A DNA stretch of 24,174 nt from JBBQXK01 sp038251625 (GCA_038251625.1 JBBSBE010000051.1:1-24174), one strand, 5' to 3'. Counted from the first letter of the stretch, positions 1 through 8,682 are shown. The notes: generated by a model from the letters alone, not told the origin. Numbers and translations are program-made.

Positions 1-1077
1 CGTTTCCAGCTTAACGCCCTTGGGGGGCCAGATCATCCCTTCCCACGACGGTTCCGCCGCGTGGCACATCGAACAGCGCCCCTGCACGATCCCCGCAACC
101 TCGTCAAACCCGGGGGCGGCGGCCATGCGTGTGGCCGTGGGGCTCAGCTTCACCTCGCCCTCAACAGCCGCCGCAGGCACCGTGGAAAGCCATGCGATGA
201 CAAGGAACAGCACGACAGTCGCCCCCCACGTCCAGTAAGGCGCGCCCTTGCGGGCATGCTGCGTGTTGAACCAGTGCCGGATCGTGACGCCCATCAGGAA
301 CACCAGCGCCGCGATCAGCCAGTTATACTGCGTGGCGAAGACCAGCGGATAGTGGTTCGACAGCATCAAAAACAGCACCGGCAGCGTCAGATAGTTGTTG
401 TGCGTGCTGCGCTGCTTGGCGATCTTGCCATACTTGGCGTCCGGCGTGCGCCCGGCCTTCAGGTCGGCCACCACGATCTTCTGGTTGGGGATGATGATAA
501 GAAACACATTTGCGCTCATGATCGTGGCGGTAAACGCGCCAAGGTGCAAAAGCGCCGCCCGCCCCGTGAAAACCTGCGTATAGCCCCAGGACATGGCGAC
601 AAGGATCACATAAAGCGCCAGCATCAGCCGCGTGTTGTCGTCCCCGAACCGGCTCTTGCAGATCGCATCGTAAAGCACCCAGCCAAGCGCCAGTGATCCA
701 ATGGAAATCAAGACCCCCTGCCAGACCGGAATATCCAGCACGTTGGGATCAATCAGGAAAAGCTCGCCCCCAACGTAATAGACCAGCACCAGCATGGCGA
801 AACCCGATAGCCACGTCGCATAGCTTTCCCACTTGAACCACGTCAGATGCTCGGGCAGCCGCTCGGGCGCCACCAGATACTTCTGGATGTGGTAGAACCC
901 GCCGCCGTGAACCTGCCATTCCTCGCCATCCGCCCCGCCGATGGCGCTGTCGCGGCGCAGGCCTAGGTCCAGTGCGATGAAGTAGAACGAACTGCCGATC
1001 CAGGCGATCGCGGTAATCACATGCGTCCAGCGCGCCGCGATCTGCACCCATTCGCCCAGCACCGCCCAGTCGTACAT
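1..1077 (-). CDS. puuD: Membrane-bound urate hydroxylase PuuD, 3' end cut by window edge
   Basis: Reading the minus strand from the ATG at 1077 gives 359 uninterrupted residues running off the left edge. The protein opens MYDWAVLGEWVQIAARWTHV and has about eight hydrophobic segments, starting near residues 17-40, 85-107, 115-135, 150-170, 175-200, 230-250, 260-280 and 292-310. The last is followed by a soluble part with a c-type heme motif CSMCH (C335, C338, H339). This layout, eight membrane helices plus a C-terminal cytochrome c domain, is that of PuuD, which oxidises urate to 5-hydroxyisourate and passes electrons to the respiratory chain instead of O2. The expected product is the substrate of UraH, encoded nearby. 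The gene is divergent from the LysR regulator, with 108 bases between the starts. The last residues of the cytochrome domain lie outside the window. Confidence 0.93.
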   Translation of the reverse strand, partial: MYDWAVLGEWVQIAARWTHVITAIAWIGSSFYFIALDLGLRRDSAIGGADGEEWQVHGGGFYHIQKYLVAPERLPEHLTWFKWESYATWLSGFAMLVLVYYVGGELFLIDPNVLDIPVWQGVLISIGSLALGWVLYDAICKSRFGDDNTRLMLALYVILVAMSWGYTQVFTGRAALLHLGAFTATIMSANVFLIIIPNQKIVVADLKAGRTPDAKYGKIAKQRSTHNNYLTLPVLFLMLSNHYPLVFATQYNWLIAALVFLMGVTIRHWFNTQHARKGAPYWTWGATVVLFLVIAWLSTVPAAAVEGEVKLSPTATRMAAAPGFDEVAGIVQGRCSMCHAAEPSWEGMIWPPKGVKLET

Positions 1078-1120
1078 CGCGCGCTCCTCTTTTGCCGTCA
1101 CGCTACACCCGGCACCACTC

Positions 1121-1137
1121 TTGCGAAAATCCTGCAA
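1121..1137. promoter_or_regulatory. Possible LysR operator between puuD and the LysR gene
   Basis: The 108-base divergent gap holds TTGC-N9-GCAA, a short dyad. LysR-type regulators commonly bind dyads between their own gene and a divergent target. The spacing is not the classical T-N11-A and four-base arms occur by chance, so this is weak support only. Confidence 0.25.
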
Positions 1138-1185
1138 ATGCCGGATCACTTTCAAAACGGCCCGGAAAATCGGCGGTGCTGCACA

Positions 1186-2118
1186 ATGTCCTACGTCAAC
1201 AACCTGCGCATGGTCGTGCGCGTCTATGAATTGGGCAGCATGAGTGCGGCGGCACGTGACCAGCGCACATCCGCAGCCGTCGCCTCATCGCGAATCGCCG
1301 AGATGGAAAAGCATCTGGGCGTGCGGCTTTTCAACCGCACCACGCGCAGCCTGCAACCCACCGAAAACGGGCGCATCTTCTATGACGGCGCGCGCCGGGT
1401 GCTGGAAGCCATCGATGAGGCGGAAGCCGCCGTGATGGACGTGACGCAAAACCCCCGCGGCACGATCTTCGTGGCGGCCCCGCTGGGTCTCGGGCGCCGC
1501 TTTGTGGCTCCACATGTGCCCACCTTCAAGGATACCTGGCCCCAGATCGACATTCGCCTCCGCCTGTCAGACCGCATCGTGGACCTGACTGCCGAGGGCC
1601 TCGACATGGCACTGCACCTTGGCCACCTCGACGATTCCAGCCTGTCGATGCGCCTTGTGGCCGAATGCCCGCGCATCCTGTGCGCAGCACCCGCCTATGT
1701 GGCCGCACGCGGGATGCCCGCAGATGGGGCCGCGCTGGTGGCCGACCGCCACGACTGCCTGAACCTGCGCTTCCCCGGCGCGCGCGAATTCCAGTGGACG
1801 CTGCAAACCTCAGACGGCCCCGAACGGTTCGAAATCACGGGGCCCTATGAAAGCGACGATGGCGACGTGCTGACGGGATGGGCGCTTGCGGGTCGGGGGA
1901 TCGTGCTGAAACCGGTGTTCGAGGTGGCCGATCATCTGCGCAGCAGGGCGTTGATCCCCGTCGCCACCGCGACCCCGCCCCTGCCCGCGCCCCTGTCGGT
2001 GCTCACCCAGCACCGCCGCCTGCGCGACCCCAAGTTGCGCCTGTACGCCGATTTCCTGATCGCCCATATCCGCGGCGACATCGCCACCGCGATCGATGGG
2101 CTGATGCTTGCGGCCTAG
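1186..2118 (+). CDS. LysR-family transcriptional regulator, probably of purine catabolism
   Basis: This is a 310-residue protein, normal for the LysR family. An N-terminal winged helix-turn-helix covers about residues 1-60 (key stretch SMSAAARDQRTSAAVASSRI, then LGVRLFNRTTRSLQPTENG, the usual LysR wing). A two-lobed effector-binding domain follows, about residues 88-300. I took the ATG at 1186 because the family motif begins immediately after it; the upstream in-frame codons overlap the puuD promoter and carry no recognisable domain. It is divergent from puuD and converges on uraH with six bases between stops, so it is embedded in the urate genes. Control of them, in response to urate or a downstream intermediate, is inferred from position; the sequence does not identify the effector. 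Confidence 0.9.
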   Translation: MSYVNNLRMVVRVYELGSMSAAARDQRTSAAVASSRIAEMEKHLGVRLFNRTTRSLQPTENGRIFYDGARRVLEAIDEAEAAVMDVTQNPRGTIFVAAPLGLGRRFVAPHVPTFKDTWPQIDIRLRLSDRIVDLTAEGLDMALHLGHLDDSSLSMRLVAECPRILCAAPAYVAARGMPADGAALVADRHDCLNLRFPGAREFQWTLQTSDGPERFEITGPYESDDGDVLTGWALAGRGIVLKPVFEVADHLRSRALIPVATATPPLPAPLSVLTQHRRLRDPKLRLYADFLIAHIRGDIATAIDGLMLAA

Positions 2119-2124
2119 GCGCGC

Positions 2125-2478
2125 TCAGCTTCCCCGATAGGTCGAATAGGCGAAGGGCGAAATCAGAAGCGGCACATGAAAATGCCCCGCCGCATCCGCC
2201 ACGCCGAACCGGATGGGTATCTGGTCCAGAAACAGCACGCCTTCCGCCGCCTGCCCGCTGGCGCGCAGATAATCGCCCGCATGAAAGACCAGTTCATAGC
2301 TGCCTTCCGTCAGCGCCGTGCCTTCCAGCATCGGCGCATCCGTCCGCCCGTCCGCATTCGTCACAGCCTCGGCGATCTTGCGGTGGCTCTGCCCGCTGAT
2401 CCGGTAAAGCCAGATCATCACCCCAGCCGCCGGGCGCCCCCGCGCGGTATCCAGCACATGTGTCGTCAGCCTGCCCAT
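2125..2478 (-). CDS. uraH: 5-hydroxyisourate hydrolase (transthyretin-like)
   Basis: A 117-residue protein with the family signatures: N-terminal THVLDTARGRPAAGV (about residues 5-19) and the C-terminal tetrapeptide YRGS that ends the protein. UraH hydrolyses 5-hydroxyisourate, the PuuD product, to 2-oxo-4-hydroxy-4-carboxy-5-ureidoimidazoline (OHCU), the substrate of the UraD domain encoded next door. The ATG at 2478 has GGAGG six bases upstream and gives the usual family length; a longer reading to 2535 has no homologous sequence. It lies on the opposite strand to the puuE-uraD gene, with starts 134 bases apart, so the two may share a divergent promoter region. There is no signal peptide, so it is cytoplasmic. 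Confidence 0.95.
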   Translation of the reverse strand: MGRLTTHVLDTARGRPAAGVMIWLYRISGQSHRKIAEAVTNADGRTDAPMLEGTALTEGSYELVFHAGDYLRASGQAAEGVLFLDQIPIRFGVADAAGHFHVPLLISPFAYSTYRGS

Positions 2479-2612
2479 CGCATCCTCCGTTTCCTCTACA
2501 ATACGCCGCCCACCGCCCCGTGCGCCTCCCGTCAATCGATAAGTGCTTCGCGCATTTCTTGAAAGCCTTGCCCCCCTCGTTCATCCTAGTCTGACCCACA
2601 AAGGAGCCGCCC
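2479..2612. promoter_or_regulatory. Divergent promoter region uraH / puuE-uraD
   Basis: This 134-base non-coding gap must carry the promoters for uraH (left) and for the plus-strand allantoin genes (right). It is less GC-rich in its middle than the flanking genes. TTGAAA near 2559 is a possible -35 for the right-hand operon, but no convincing -10 follows at normal spacing, so I assign no exact promoter. AAGGAG at 2601-2606 is the ribosome binding site of the TTG start at 2613. Confidence 0.4.
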
Positions 2613-4006
2613 TTGCACCGCTACCCCCGCGATTTCACAGGCCATGGCGCCAATCCCCCCGATCCCGCCTGGCCGGGCGCGGCGCGCGTGGCGGTCAGCC
2701 TTGTCCTGAACTACGAGGAGGGCGGCGAAAACAGCATCCTGCACGGCGATGCCGCGTCCGAGGCGTTCCTGTCGGATATCCCCGGCGCCGCACCCTGGCC
2801 GGGCCAGCGCCACTGGAACATGGAATCGATCTACGACTACGGCGCCCGCGCGGGTTTCTGGCGTCTTCACCGCCTGCTGCATACCTTGCCCGTCACCGTC
2901 TACGGCGTGGCAACTGCCCTTGCCCGTGCGCCCGAACAGGTGGCCGCGATGCAAGGGGCGCCCTGGGAAATCGCCTCGCACGGCCTGAAATGGATCGACC
3001 ACCGCGACATGCCCGAGGCCGAAGAACGCGCGGCCATCGCCGAGGCAATCCGGCTGCATACCGAAGTGACCGGCACCCCGCCGCGCGGCTGGTACACCGG
3101 GCGCACGTCCGTCAACACCCTGCGCCTGACCGCCGAGACGGGGCAATTCGACTGGATATCAGACACCTACGACGACGACCTGCCCTACTGGGCCGAGGTG
3201 GGGAGCCGTGACCAACTGGTGATCCCCTATACGCTCGAGGCCAACGACATGCGCTTCGCCACTGCCCCCGGTTGGGTCACGGGCCGCGATTTCGCCGATT
3301 ACCTCATCGACACCTACGATGCCCTCCACGCCGAGGGCGGCCGCATGTTCTCCATCGGCCTCCACTGCCGCCTTGCCGGACGCCCCGGCAAGGCCTCAGG
3401 CCTCGCCGCCTTTCTCGCGCACGCGCAAGCGAAGGGCGGCGCCTGGTTCGCCACCCGCGGCCAGATTGCCGCCCACTGGGCCGCCCACCATCCCCACATC
3501 CGCCGCGAACGCCCCTCGCAGATGACGCAGGATCGGTTCGTACAACGCTTCGGCGGCATCTTCGAACATTCCCCCTGGATCGCCGAACGCGGCTGGGCGC
3601 TGCAGCTTGGCCCCGCGCATGACAGCGCAGCGGGCGTCCATTCCGCCCTCGCCCGCATCTTCCGCAATGCCAGCCGCGCGGAACGCCTCGCCGTCCTGCA
3701 AGCCCACCCCGACCTTGCCGGCAAACTCGCCGCCGCAAGACGCCTGACCGCCGAAAGCACCGCCGAACAGGCCTCTGCCGCCCTCGATGCCCTGACGGAT
3801 GCCGAGCGGGAAACCTTCCAGCGCCTCAATGCCGCCTACGTCGCCCGCCACGGGTTCCCCTTCATCATCGCCGTGCGCGACAATACCAAGGCCAGCATCC
3901 TTGCTGGCTTCGAGGCACGGCTGGCCCACGATACCGAAACCGAATTTGCCACGGCCTGCGGGCAGGTCGAACGCATCGCCGCCCTGCGGCTCAAGGATAT
4001 CCTGCC

Positions 4007-4010
<4 letters not shown>
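2613..4010 (+). CDS. puuE: Fused allantoinase PuuE and OHCU decarboxylase UraD
   Basis: A 465-residue two-domain protein. Residues 1 to about 300 are a PuuE allantoinase of the polysaccharide-deacetylase (NodB-like) superfamily (for example VLNYEEGGENS at 32-42, the ASHGLKWIDH block at 121-130, a terminal SIGLHCRLAGRPG at 247-259). From about residue 303 a UraD domain follows, with HPDLAGK (H365 is the likely catalytic histidine) and FPFIIAVRDNTK at 415-426. The UraD part decarboxylates OHCU to S-allantoin and the PuuE part opens allantoin to allantoate, so the enzyme performs consecutive steps. Such fusions are known in Alphaproteobacteria. Translation appears to start at TTG: AAGGAG sits six bases upstream and there is no better ATG before the conserved sequence. 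The last codons overlap the next gene (ATGA). Confidence 0.92.
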
Positions 4011-4849
<839 letters not shown>

Positions 4850-4862
4850 GTCCACCCCCCCG

Positions 4863-4916
4863 TTCTTCTCTGCGAAAATATCCCACGGGGTGCGCGAGGG
4901 GTGTGAAACCCCTCGC
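4863..4916 (-). repeat. Dispersed hairpin-tail repeat, copy A
   Basis: Read on the minus strand, this is a hairpin with 8-bp arms (GCGAGGGG, 7-base loop, CCCCTCGC; 4894-4916) followed by a tail containing CCCCGTGGGATATTT and ending CAGAGAAGAA. The same design occurs at 19232-19280 and 24044-24114, both on the plus strand. Hairpin stems differ between copies while keeping pairing; the tail words GGATAYTT and CAnAGAAGAA are shared. It fills most of the gap between the ureidoglycine aminohydrolase and allA genes. It does not code: reading through it gives an unrelated N-terminal extension of allA. Confidence 0.75.
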
Positions 4917-4943
4917 TCCCGCCGCGTGCCCGGGGCGACCGGC

Positions 4944-5417
4944 ATGCAGATGATCCACCCGGCCCCCCTCACCGCCGCAGCGTTCGCGCCCTTCGGTCAG
5001 GTGCTCGACGCGACCGGCGACGACCATCGTCTCATCAACGCCGGCCTTTGCCGCCGTCATCACGACCGCGCAGCACTCGATTTCGGCGATGGACGCGCCG
5101 GCATTTCGATCTTCGCCGCCGAGCCCCGCACCCTGCCCTATGCGTTCGACCTCATCGAACGCCACCCCGAAGGCTCGCAGGCCTTCCTGCCGATGAACGC
5201 GCATCCCTTCCTCGTCATCGTGGCCACCAGCCCCGATGCCACGCCCCTCGCCTTCCTCACCAACGGCGCCCAGGGCATCAACCTCGCGCGCGGCACGTGG
5301 CACGGCGTGCTGACGCCGCTGCATGCCCCCGGCCTTTTTGCCGTGGTTGATCGCATCGGTCCGGGCGCCAATCTGGAAGAGTATCGCTACCCTACCCCTT
5401 GGACGGTTCTGTCCTGA
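4944..5417 (+). CDS. allA: Ureidoglycolate lyase
   Basis: A 157-residue protein, matching the ~160 residues usual for AllA. Family features include an N-terminal PLTAAAFAPFGQVLD, the central RHPEGSQAFLPM-like block (residues ~74-86), NAHPFLVIVA, and the C-terminal ARGTWHGVLTPL. AllA splits (S)-ureidoglycolate into glyoxylate and urea, the last step of the pathway here and the point where it yields a usable two-carbon unit. The start is uncertain: ATG codons at 4944 and 4950 are both compatible, and neither has a strong ribosome binding site. An upstream in-frame ATG at 4890 lies inside the repeat and is rejected. The 94-base gap from the previous gene is occupied by repeat copy A, so translational coupling seen earlier in the operon is lost here, though co-transcription is still likely. 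Confidence 0.9.
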   Translation: MQMIHPAPLTAAAFAPFGQVLDATGDDHRLINAGLCRRHHDRAALDFGDGRAGISIFAAEPRTLPYAFDLIERHPEGSQAFLPMNAHPFLVIVATSPDATPLAFLTNGAQGINLARGTWHGVLTPLHAPGLFAVVDRIGPGANLEEYRYPTPWTVLS

Positions 5418-5445
5418 CGCAAGGCCATCCCCCGGCCCTTGACCC

Positions 5446-5469
5446 CACTGTCAATCCAGCCTGACAGTG
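5446..5469. promoter_or_regulatory. PpsR/CrtJ-type operator (TGT-N12-ACA)
   Basis: A perfect 8-bp inverted repeat, CACTGTCA-N8-TGACAGTG, containing TGT at 5449-5451 and ACA at 5464-5466 with exactly twelve bases between. TGT-N12-ACA is the consensus bound by the photosynthesis-gene repressor PpsR/CrtJ in purple bacteria. It overlaps the proposed -35 box of the BciB-like gene, a position suited to repression. What I see is the symmetry and spacing; binding by PpsR is inferred. Confidence 0.65.
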
Positions 5470-5476
5470 CTATGCT
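5448..5476 (+). promoter_or_regulatory. Sigma-70-like promoter of the BciB-like gene
   Basis: A possible -35 box CTGTCA (5448-5453) and -10 box TATGCT (5471-5476) are separated by 17 bases. Each matches four of six consensus bases. Transcription would start near 5483, leaving a short leader with GGAG before the ATG at 5498. TTGACC at 5440 looks better as a -35 but is 25 bases from the -10. Confidence 0.45.
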
Positions 5477-5497
5477 TTCCCCGGCACGGAGATTTCG

Positions 5498-6724
5498 ATG
5501 CTCGATACCCATTCCAAAGGCCTGACCACGCCTGCGCTGACAGGCGCCGCGCGCCCCGGCCTTTGCACCGATTGCGGCGTCTCGCGCCTCGGCGACGGTC
5601 GCGCCTGCGGTCGCGCGTGCCAGTTCATCCAGCCCGATTACGAGGCCGCCGAAGCCCGCATCCATGGCCGCAGCGCCGGAACAGACGGCGATGAAGGCTT
5701 TTTCGGCGTGGCCAAAGCCATGCTCCGTGCTCGCCTGACGCCCCCGGCGGATGGTGCCCAGTGGACCGGGATCACCACCGCACTCGGTGCGGCCCTGCTG
5801 GAGACGGGCGCCGTCGATGCCGTTCTGTGCGTCCTGCCCGATCCCGCCGACCGCTGGAAACCCCTGCCCGCCATCATCACCACGCCCGAGGCGATGGCAG
5901 AGGCGCGCGGCATGCGCATGGGCTTTGCGCCCACACTCGCCCTTCTGGAACCCGCCCGCGCCGCAGGCCACCGTCGCATCGCCTTCATCGGCATCCCGTG
6001 CCAGACCTACGCCCTGCGCGCACTTGAAGCCGAGCTGGGGTTCGAGGCGATCTACGTGATCGGCACCCCCTGTTCCGACAACACGACCACCGCCAATTTC
6101 CACACCTTCCTGAACCTTCTCGACCCGAAACCCGAAACCGTCAGCTACCTTGAATTCCGTACAGATTTCCGGGTCGAGCTGCGCTTTGACGATGGCCGCA
6201 AACCCCGCCTCATTCCTTTCCTGCAACTGCCCATCAGCCAGCTTGCCCCCGATTTCTTTCCGCTGACCTGCCAGACCTGCGTCGACTACACCAATCGCCT
6301 GGCCGATATCACCGTGGGCTACATGGGGGGCGACGGCGACCAGTGGCTGATCGTGCGCAACGACCGGGGGGCGGAAATCCTGAAGCTCCTCGGTGACCGG
6401 CTTGCCACGAAGCCGCTGTCGAGCCGGGGCAAGCGCGAAGGCGCGGTCAAGGGCTTCCTTGCCAACACCGAACGCGCGGCAGGCGGGCTGCCGTTGCGCC
6501 GCATGCCCAACTGGCTGCGCCCCGTGGTCAGCTTCCTGCAGCCCCGCATCGGGCCGCGCGGGCTCGAATTCGCCCGCGCGCGGGTCGAGATGAAGGCGAT
6601 CGAGACGGTGCTGCACCTGCGCCGCGCATGGCCCGCCGCGATGAAGAACATGGTGCCACCGCATGTCTGGCGCGTGGCCGCGCGCTACGGGCTGACGCCC
6701 GGGAGCGACGAAACCCGGCGCTGA
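5498..6724 (+). CDS. FrhB/BciB-family iron-sulfur flavoprotein reductase, probable divinyl (proto)chlorophyllide 8-vinyl reductase
   Basis: A 408-residue protein of the F420-hydrogenase beta-subunit family, which includes FrhB, plant hydroxymethyl-chlorophyll a reductase and the ferredoxin-dependent 8-vinyl reductase BciB. The N-terminal cysteine cluster is C23-x2-C26-x10-C37-x3-C41; further conserved cysteines are C168 (GIPCQTYAL), C192 (GTPCSD) and C258-x2-C261 (LTCQTCVDY), followed by ADITVGYMGG (269-278). These are the expected ligands for two [4Fe-4S] clusters. F420 is not normally made by Rhodobacterales and BciB proteins are about 400 residues, so the chlorophyll-pathway reading is preferred; the PpsR-type operator upstream supports it. 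It stands alone, not in a recognisable photosynthesis gene cluster. An uncharacterised FrhB-like ferredoxin-dependent reductase remains possible. Confidence 0.7.
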   Translation: MLDTHSKGLTTPALTGAARPGLCTDCGVSRLGDGRACGRACQFIQPDYEAAEARIHGRSAGTDGDEGFFGVAKAMLRARLTPPADGAQWTGITTALGAALLETGAVDAVLCVLPDPADRWKPLPAIITTPEAMAEARGMRMGFAPTLALLEPARAAGHRRIAFIGIPCQTYALRALEAELGFEAIYVIGTPCSDNTTTANFHTFLNLLDPKPETVSYLEFRTDFRVELRFDDGRKPRLIPFLQLPISQLAPDFFPLTCQTCVDYTNRLADITVGYMGGDGDQWLIVRNDRGAEILKLLGDRLATKPLSSRGKREGAVKGFLANTERAAGGLPLRRMPNWLRPVVSFLQPRIGPRGLEFARARVEMKAIETVLHLRRAWPAAMKNMVPPHVWRVAARYGLTPGSDETRR

Positions 6725-6738
6725 TCCGGCCCTGCACA

Positions 6739-6760
6739 TAGGGTGGGTGCACCCACCCTA
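6739..6760. repeat. Perfect 22-base palindrome, copy 1
   Basis: Each arm is TAGGGTGGGTG, with no spacer. The same core, two bases longer, occurs at 21439-21462. It lies between two convergent genes, and its last three bases are the TAG stop (minus strand) of the GAPDH-like gene. In RNA it would form an 11-bp stem limited only by loop sterics; it has no T-run, so if it acts as a terminator it is not a standard intrinsic one. Confidence 0.85.
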
Positions 6761-7723
6761 CCCGCCCATCCGCAATGCCATGTCCAGCATGCGGTTGGAA
6801 AAGCCCCATTCGTTGTCATACCAGCCGAACACCCGCAGCATGCCCTGCGGGGTCACCCGTGTCTCGGGGCAGGCCATCACGATGCTTTCGGGTCGCCCGC
6901 GCAGGTCAGAGGACACGAGCGCCCGCCCGGTCGCCCCGATCACGCCGCCCGCAGCACCAAAGGCCGCGTTGACCGCAGCCACCTCTGCCCGCCGCTCGGT
7001 CATCACGCAAAGATCGACGCAGGACACGCTCGCCACGGGCACCCGCACCGCCGATCCCCCGATCCGCCCCGCCACCTCCGGCAGCACGCCATCGAGCAAC
7101 CGAGAGGCAGAGGTCGTGGTCGGCACCATCGACAGCGCCGCTGCCCGGCTGCGCGCGAAATCGGCGCCGGGCGCATCCACCGTGGGCTGGCTGCCGGTAT
7201 AGCAGTGCACCGTGGTCATCGACCCCGTGACCACGCCCCAGCCTTCCTGCAATAGCCGCACCAGCGGCGCCAGCGCGTTCGTGGTGCAGGACGCGTTCGA
7301 GATGATGCGCTGATTGCCAAGCCGTTCCTCGTTGGCGCCCAGCACCAACGTCACCTCCGCGGCCTCCGACGGCCCCGAGACCAGAACCCGCCCCGCACCG
7401 CCGGCCAACCCCCGGTCCGCCACGGCACGCCCGGTACATTCCATCACGACATCGACGCCCGTCAGATCGAGCGTCGCCAGATCAGCGGCGCGGTGCAGCG
7501 GGATCGCGCGCCCGTCCACCACCAACGCCCCCTCCTCCAGCGCCACGGTCCCGCGCCAGGGTCCAAACACGCTGTCATATTCAAAGAGATGCGCGCACAT
7601 CTGGGGCGCCGCGATGTCGTTGATGCCCGCAATCTCCAGCCCCGGCCAGCGCGCGGGAGAGCCTGCATAGGCGCGTAGCACCGACCGCCCGATCCGCCCG
7701 AACCCGTTGATGAACACGCGCAT
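6758..7723 (-). CDS. gap: Glyceraldehyde-3-phosphate dehydrogenase-like enzyme (possibly erythrose-4-phosphate type)
   Basis: A 321-residue member of the GAPDH family, slightly short (usual 330-340). N-terminal NAD-binding motif INGFGRIGRSVLRA (5-18); catalytic Cys146 in ISNASCTTNALAPL and His173 in TVHCYTGSQP; C-terminal GWYDNEWGFSNRM. Two normally fixed spots differ: the second cysteine of SCTTNC is Ala150, and the usual HAYT is HCYT. The enzyme should oxidise an aldehyde phosphate with NAD(P); substrate preference cannot be told from this. The ATG at 7723 has GGGAGG five bases upstream. It is the last gene of a minus-strand group with gluconolactonase and a 2-hydroxyacid dehydrogenase, so it is probably a dedicated paralogue for sugar-acid catabolism and not the main glycolytic enzyme. 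Confidence 0.85.
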   Translation of the reverse strand: MRVFINGFGRIGRSVLRAYAGSPARWPGLEIAGINDIAAPQMCAHLFEYDSVFGPWRGTVALEEGALVVDGRAIPLHRAADLATLDLTGVDVVMECTGRAVADRGLAGGAGRVLVSGPSEAAEVTLVLGANEERLGNQRIISNASCTTNALAPLVRLLQEGWGVVTGSMTTVHCYTGSQPTVDAPGADFARSRAAALSMVPTTTSASRLLDGVLPEVAGRIGGSAVRVPVASVSCVDLCVMTERRAEVAAVNAAFGAAGGVIGATGRALVSSDLRGRPESIVMACPETRVTPQGMLRVFGWYDNEWGFSNRMLDMALRMGG

Positions 7724-7791
7724 CTTCGCCTCCCCCGACTCACCGCCGCGACCCTGCGGCGGCAGCGCGGCGAAGCCAAGCCCCGGCGCGG

Positions 7792-8682
7792 TCAGGGCAC
7801 CTGCGCCCCGCGCCGGTTCAGCACCACGGAATAAACCGACGTGGTCGCGGTGATGAACAGCCGATGCTTCGCCCGCCCCCCGAAACACAGGTTCGACACC
7901 AGTTCGGGCACCAGGATCTTGCCGATCAGCGCCCCGTCCGGCGCGATGCAATGCACCCCGTCCGCCGCTGATGACCAAAGGTTCCCGTCCGTATCCAGCC
8001 GGATGCCATCCGCGCCGCCGGGCGCGATGGCATGGAACACCCGGCCATCCCGTGGCCGGCCCCCATCCATCCGGAACACCCTGATATGCTTGGGGTCGCG
8101 GTGAAACATCCGGCCCGTGTCCGCCACATAAAGCAGGCTTTCATCGGGGCTGAACGCCAGCCCGTTCGGGCAGGCCATATCGGTAATCACCGCCTCGACC
8201 GTCCCGTCCGGGTCCACCCGGTAGACCGAACAGGGCAGTTCCTGTTCCCCCTTGAACCCCTCGTAGTCGGTCATGATCCCGTAATGCGGATCGGTGAACC
8301 AGATCGCCCCGTCCCGCGCCACGATCACGTCATTGGGGCTGTTCAGCCGCTTGCCGCCATAGCCGTCGACGATCACCGTCACCGATCCGTCCCATTCCGT
8401 CCGGGTCACCCGCCGGGTTCCGTGCTCGCAAGAGACCAGCCGCCCCTGCCGGTCGCGCGTGTGCCCGTTGGCGTGGTTTGAAGGCGTGCGATAGGTCGTC
8501 ACCCCCTCTTCCGTCCAGCGCAGGATGCGGTTGTTCGGAATGTCGGAAAACAGCAGAGACCCCGCATCGCCAAACCAGACCGGGCCCTCCACCCAGTCAT
8601 AGCCTGTGGCGATCCGCTTTACCGGCGCGTTGCCGATCACGAAGGACGCGAAGCGCGGGTCGTGAACCTCGAAGAACGACAT
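7792..8682 (-). CDS. SMP-30/gluconolactonase-family lactonase
   Basis: A 296-residue six-bladed beta-propeller of the SMP-30/Gnl family. Visible signatures: YDWVEGPVWF (the Glu is a likely metal ligand), GKRLNSPNDVIVARDGAIWFTD (Asn ligand), CPNGLAFSPDESLLYVADT (Asp of the active site). These hydrolyse sugar lactones such as glucono-1,5-lactone to the free acid using a divalent metal. No signal peptide is present, so the substrate must be made or imported in the cytoplasm. The ATG at 8682 follows GGAAGGG at good spacing. It lies 77 bases after the hydroxyacid dehydrogenase and 68 bases before the GAPDH-like gene on the same strand, so an operon is likely. Together with the gluconokinase it points to lactone -> gluconate -> 6-phosphogluconate. 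The exact lactone is unknown. Confidence 0.88.
   Translation of the reverse strand: MSFFEVHDPRFASFVIGNAPVKRIATGYDWVEGPVWFGDAGSLLFSDIPNNRILRWTEEGVTTYRTPSNHANGHTRDRQGRLVSCEHGTRRVTRTEWDGSVTVIVDGYGGKRLNSPNDVIVARDGAIWFTDPHYGIMTDYEGFKGEQELPCSVYRVDPDGTVEAVITDMACPNGLAFSPDESLLYVADTGRMFHRDPKHIRVFRMDGGRPRDGRVFHAIAPGGADGIRLDTDGNLWSSAADGVHCIAPDGALIGKILVPELVSNLCFGGRAKHRLFITATTSVYSVVLNRRGAQVP

Noticed and set aside
61..696. Plus-strand open frame of about 211 codons over the left end
   Set aside because: It is antisense to puuD, whose minus-strand translation shows eight membrane helices and a heme motif; the plus frame is Arg/His/Pro-rich with no recognisable sequence.
4890..4943. Longer N-terminus for allA
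   Set aside because: The extra 18 codons come from the repeat copy A, have no family similarity, and would make the protein longer than usual.
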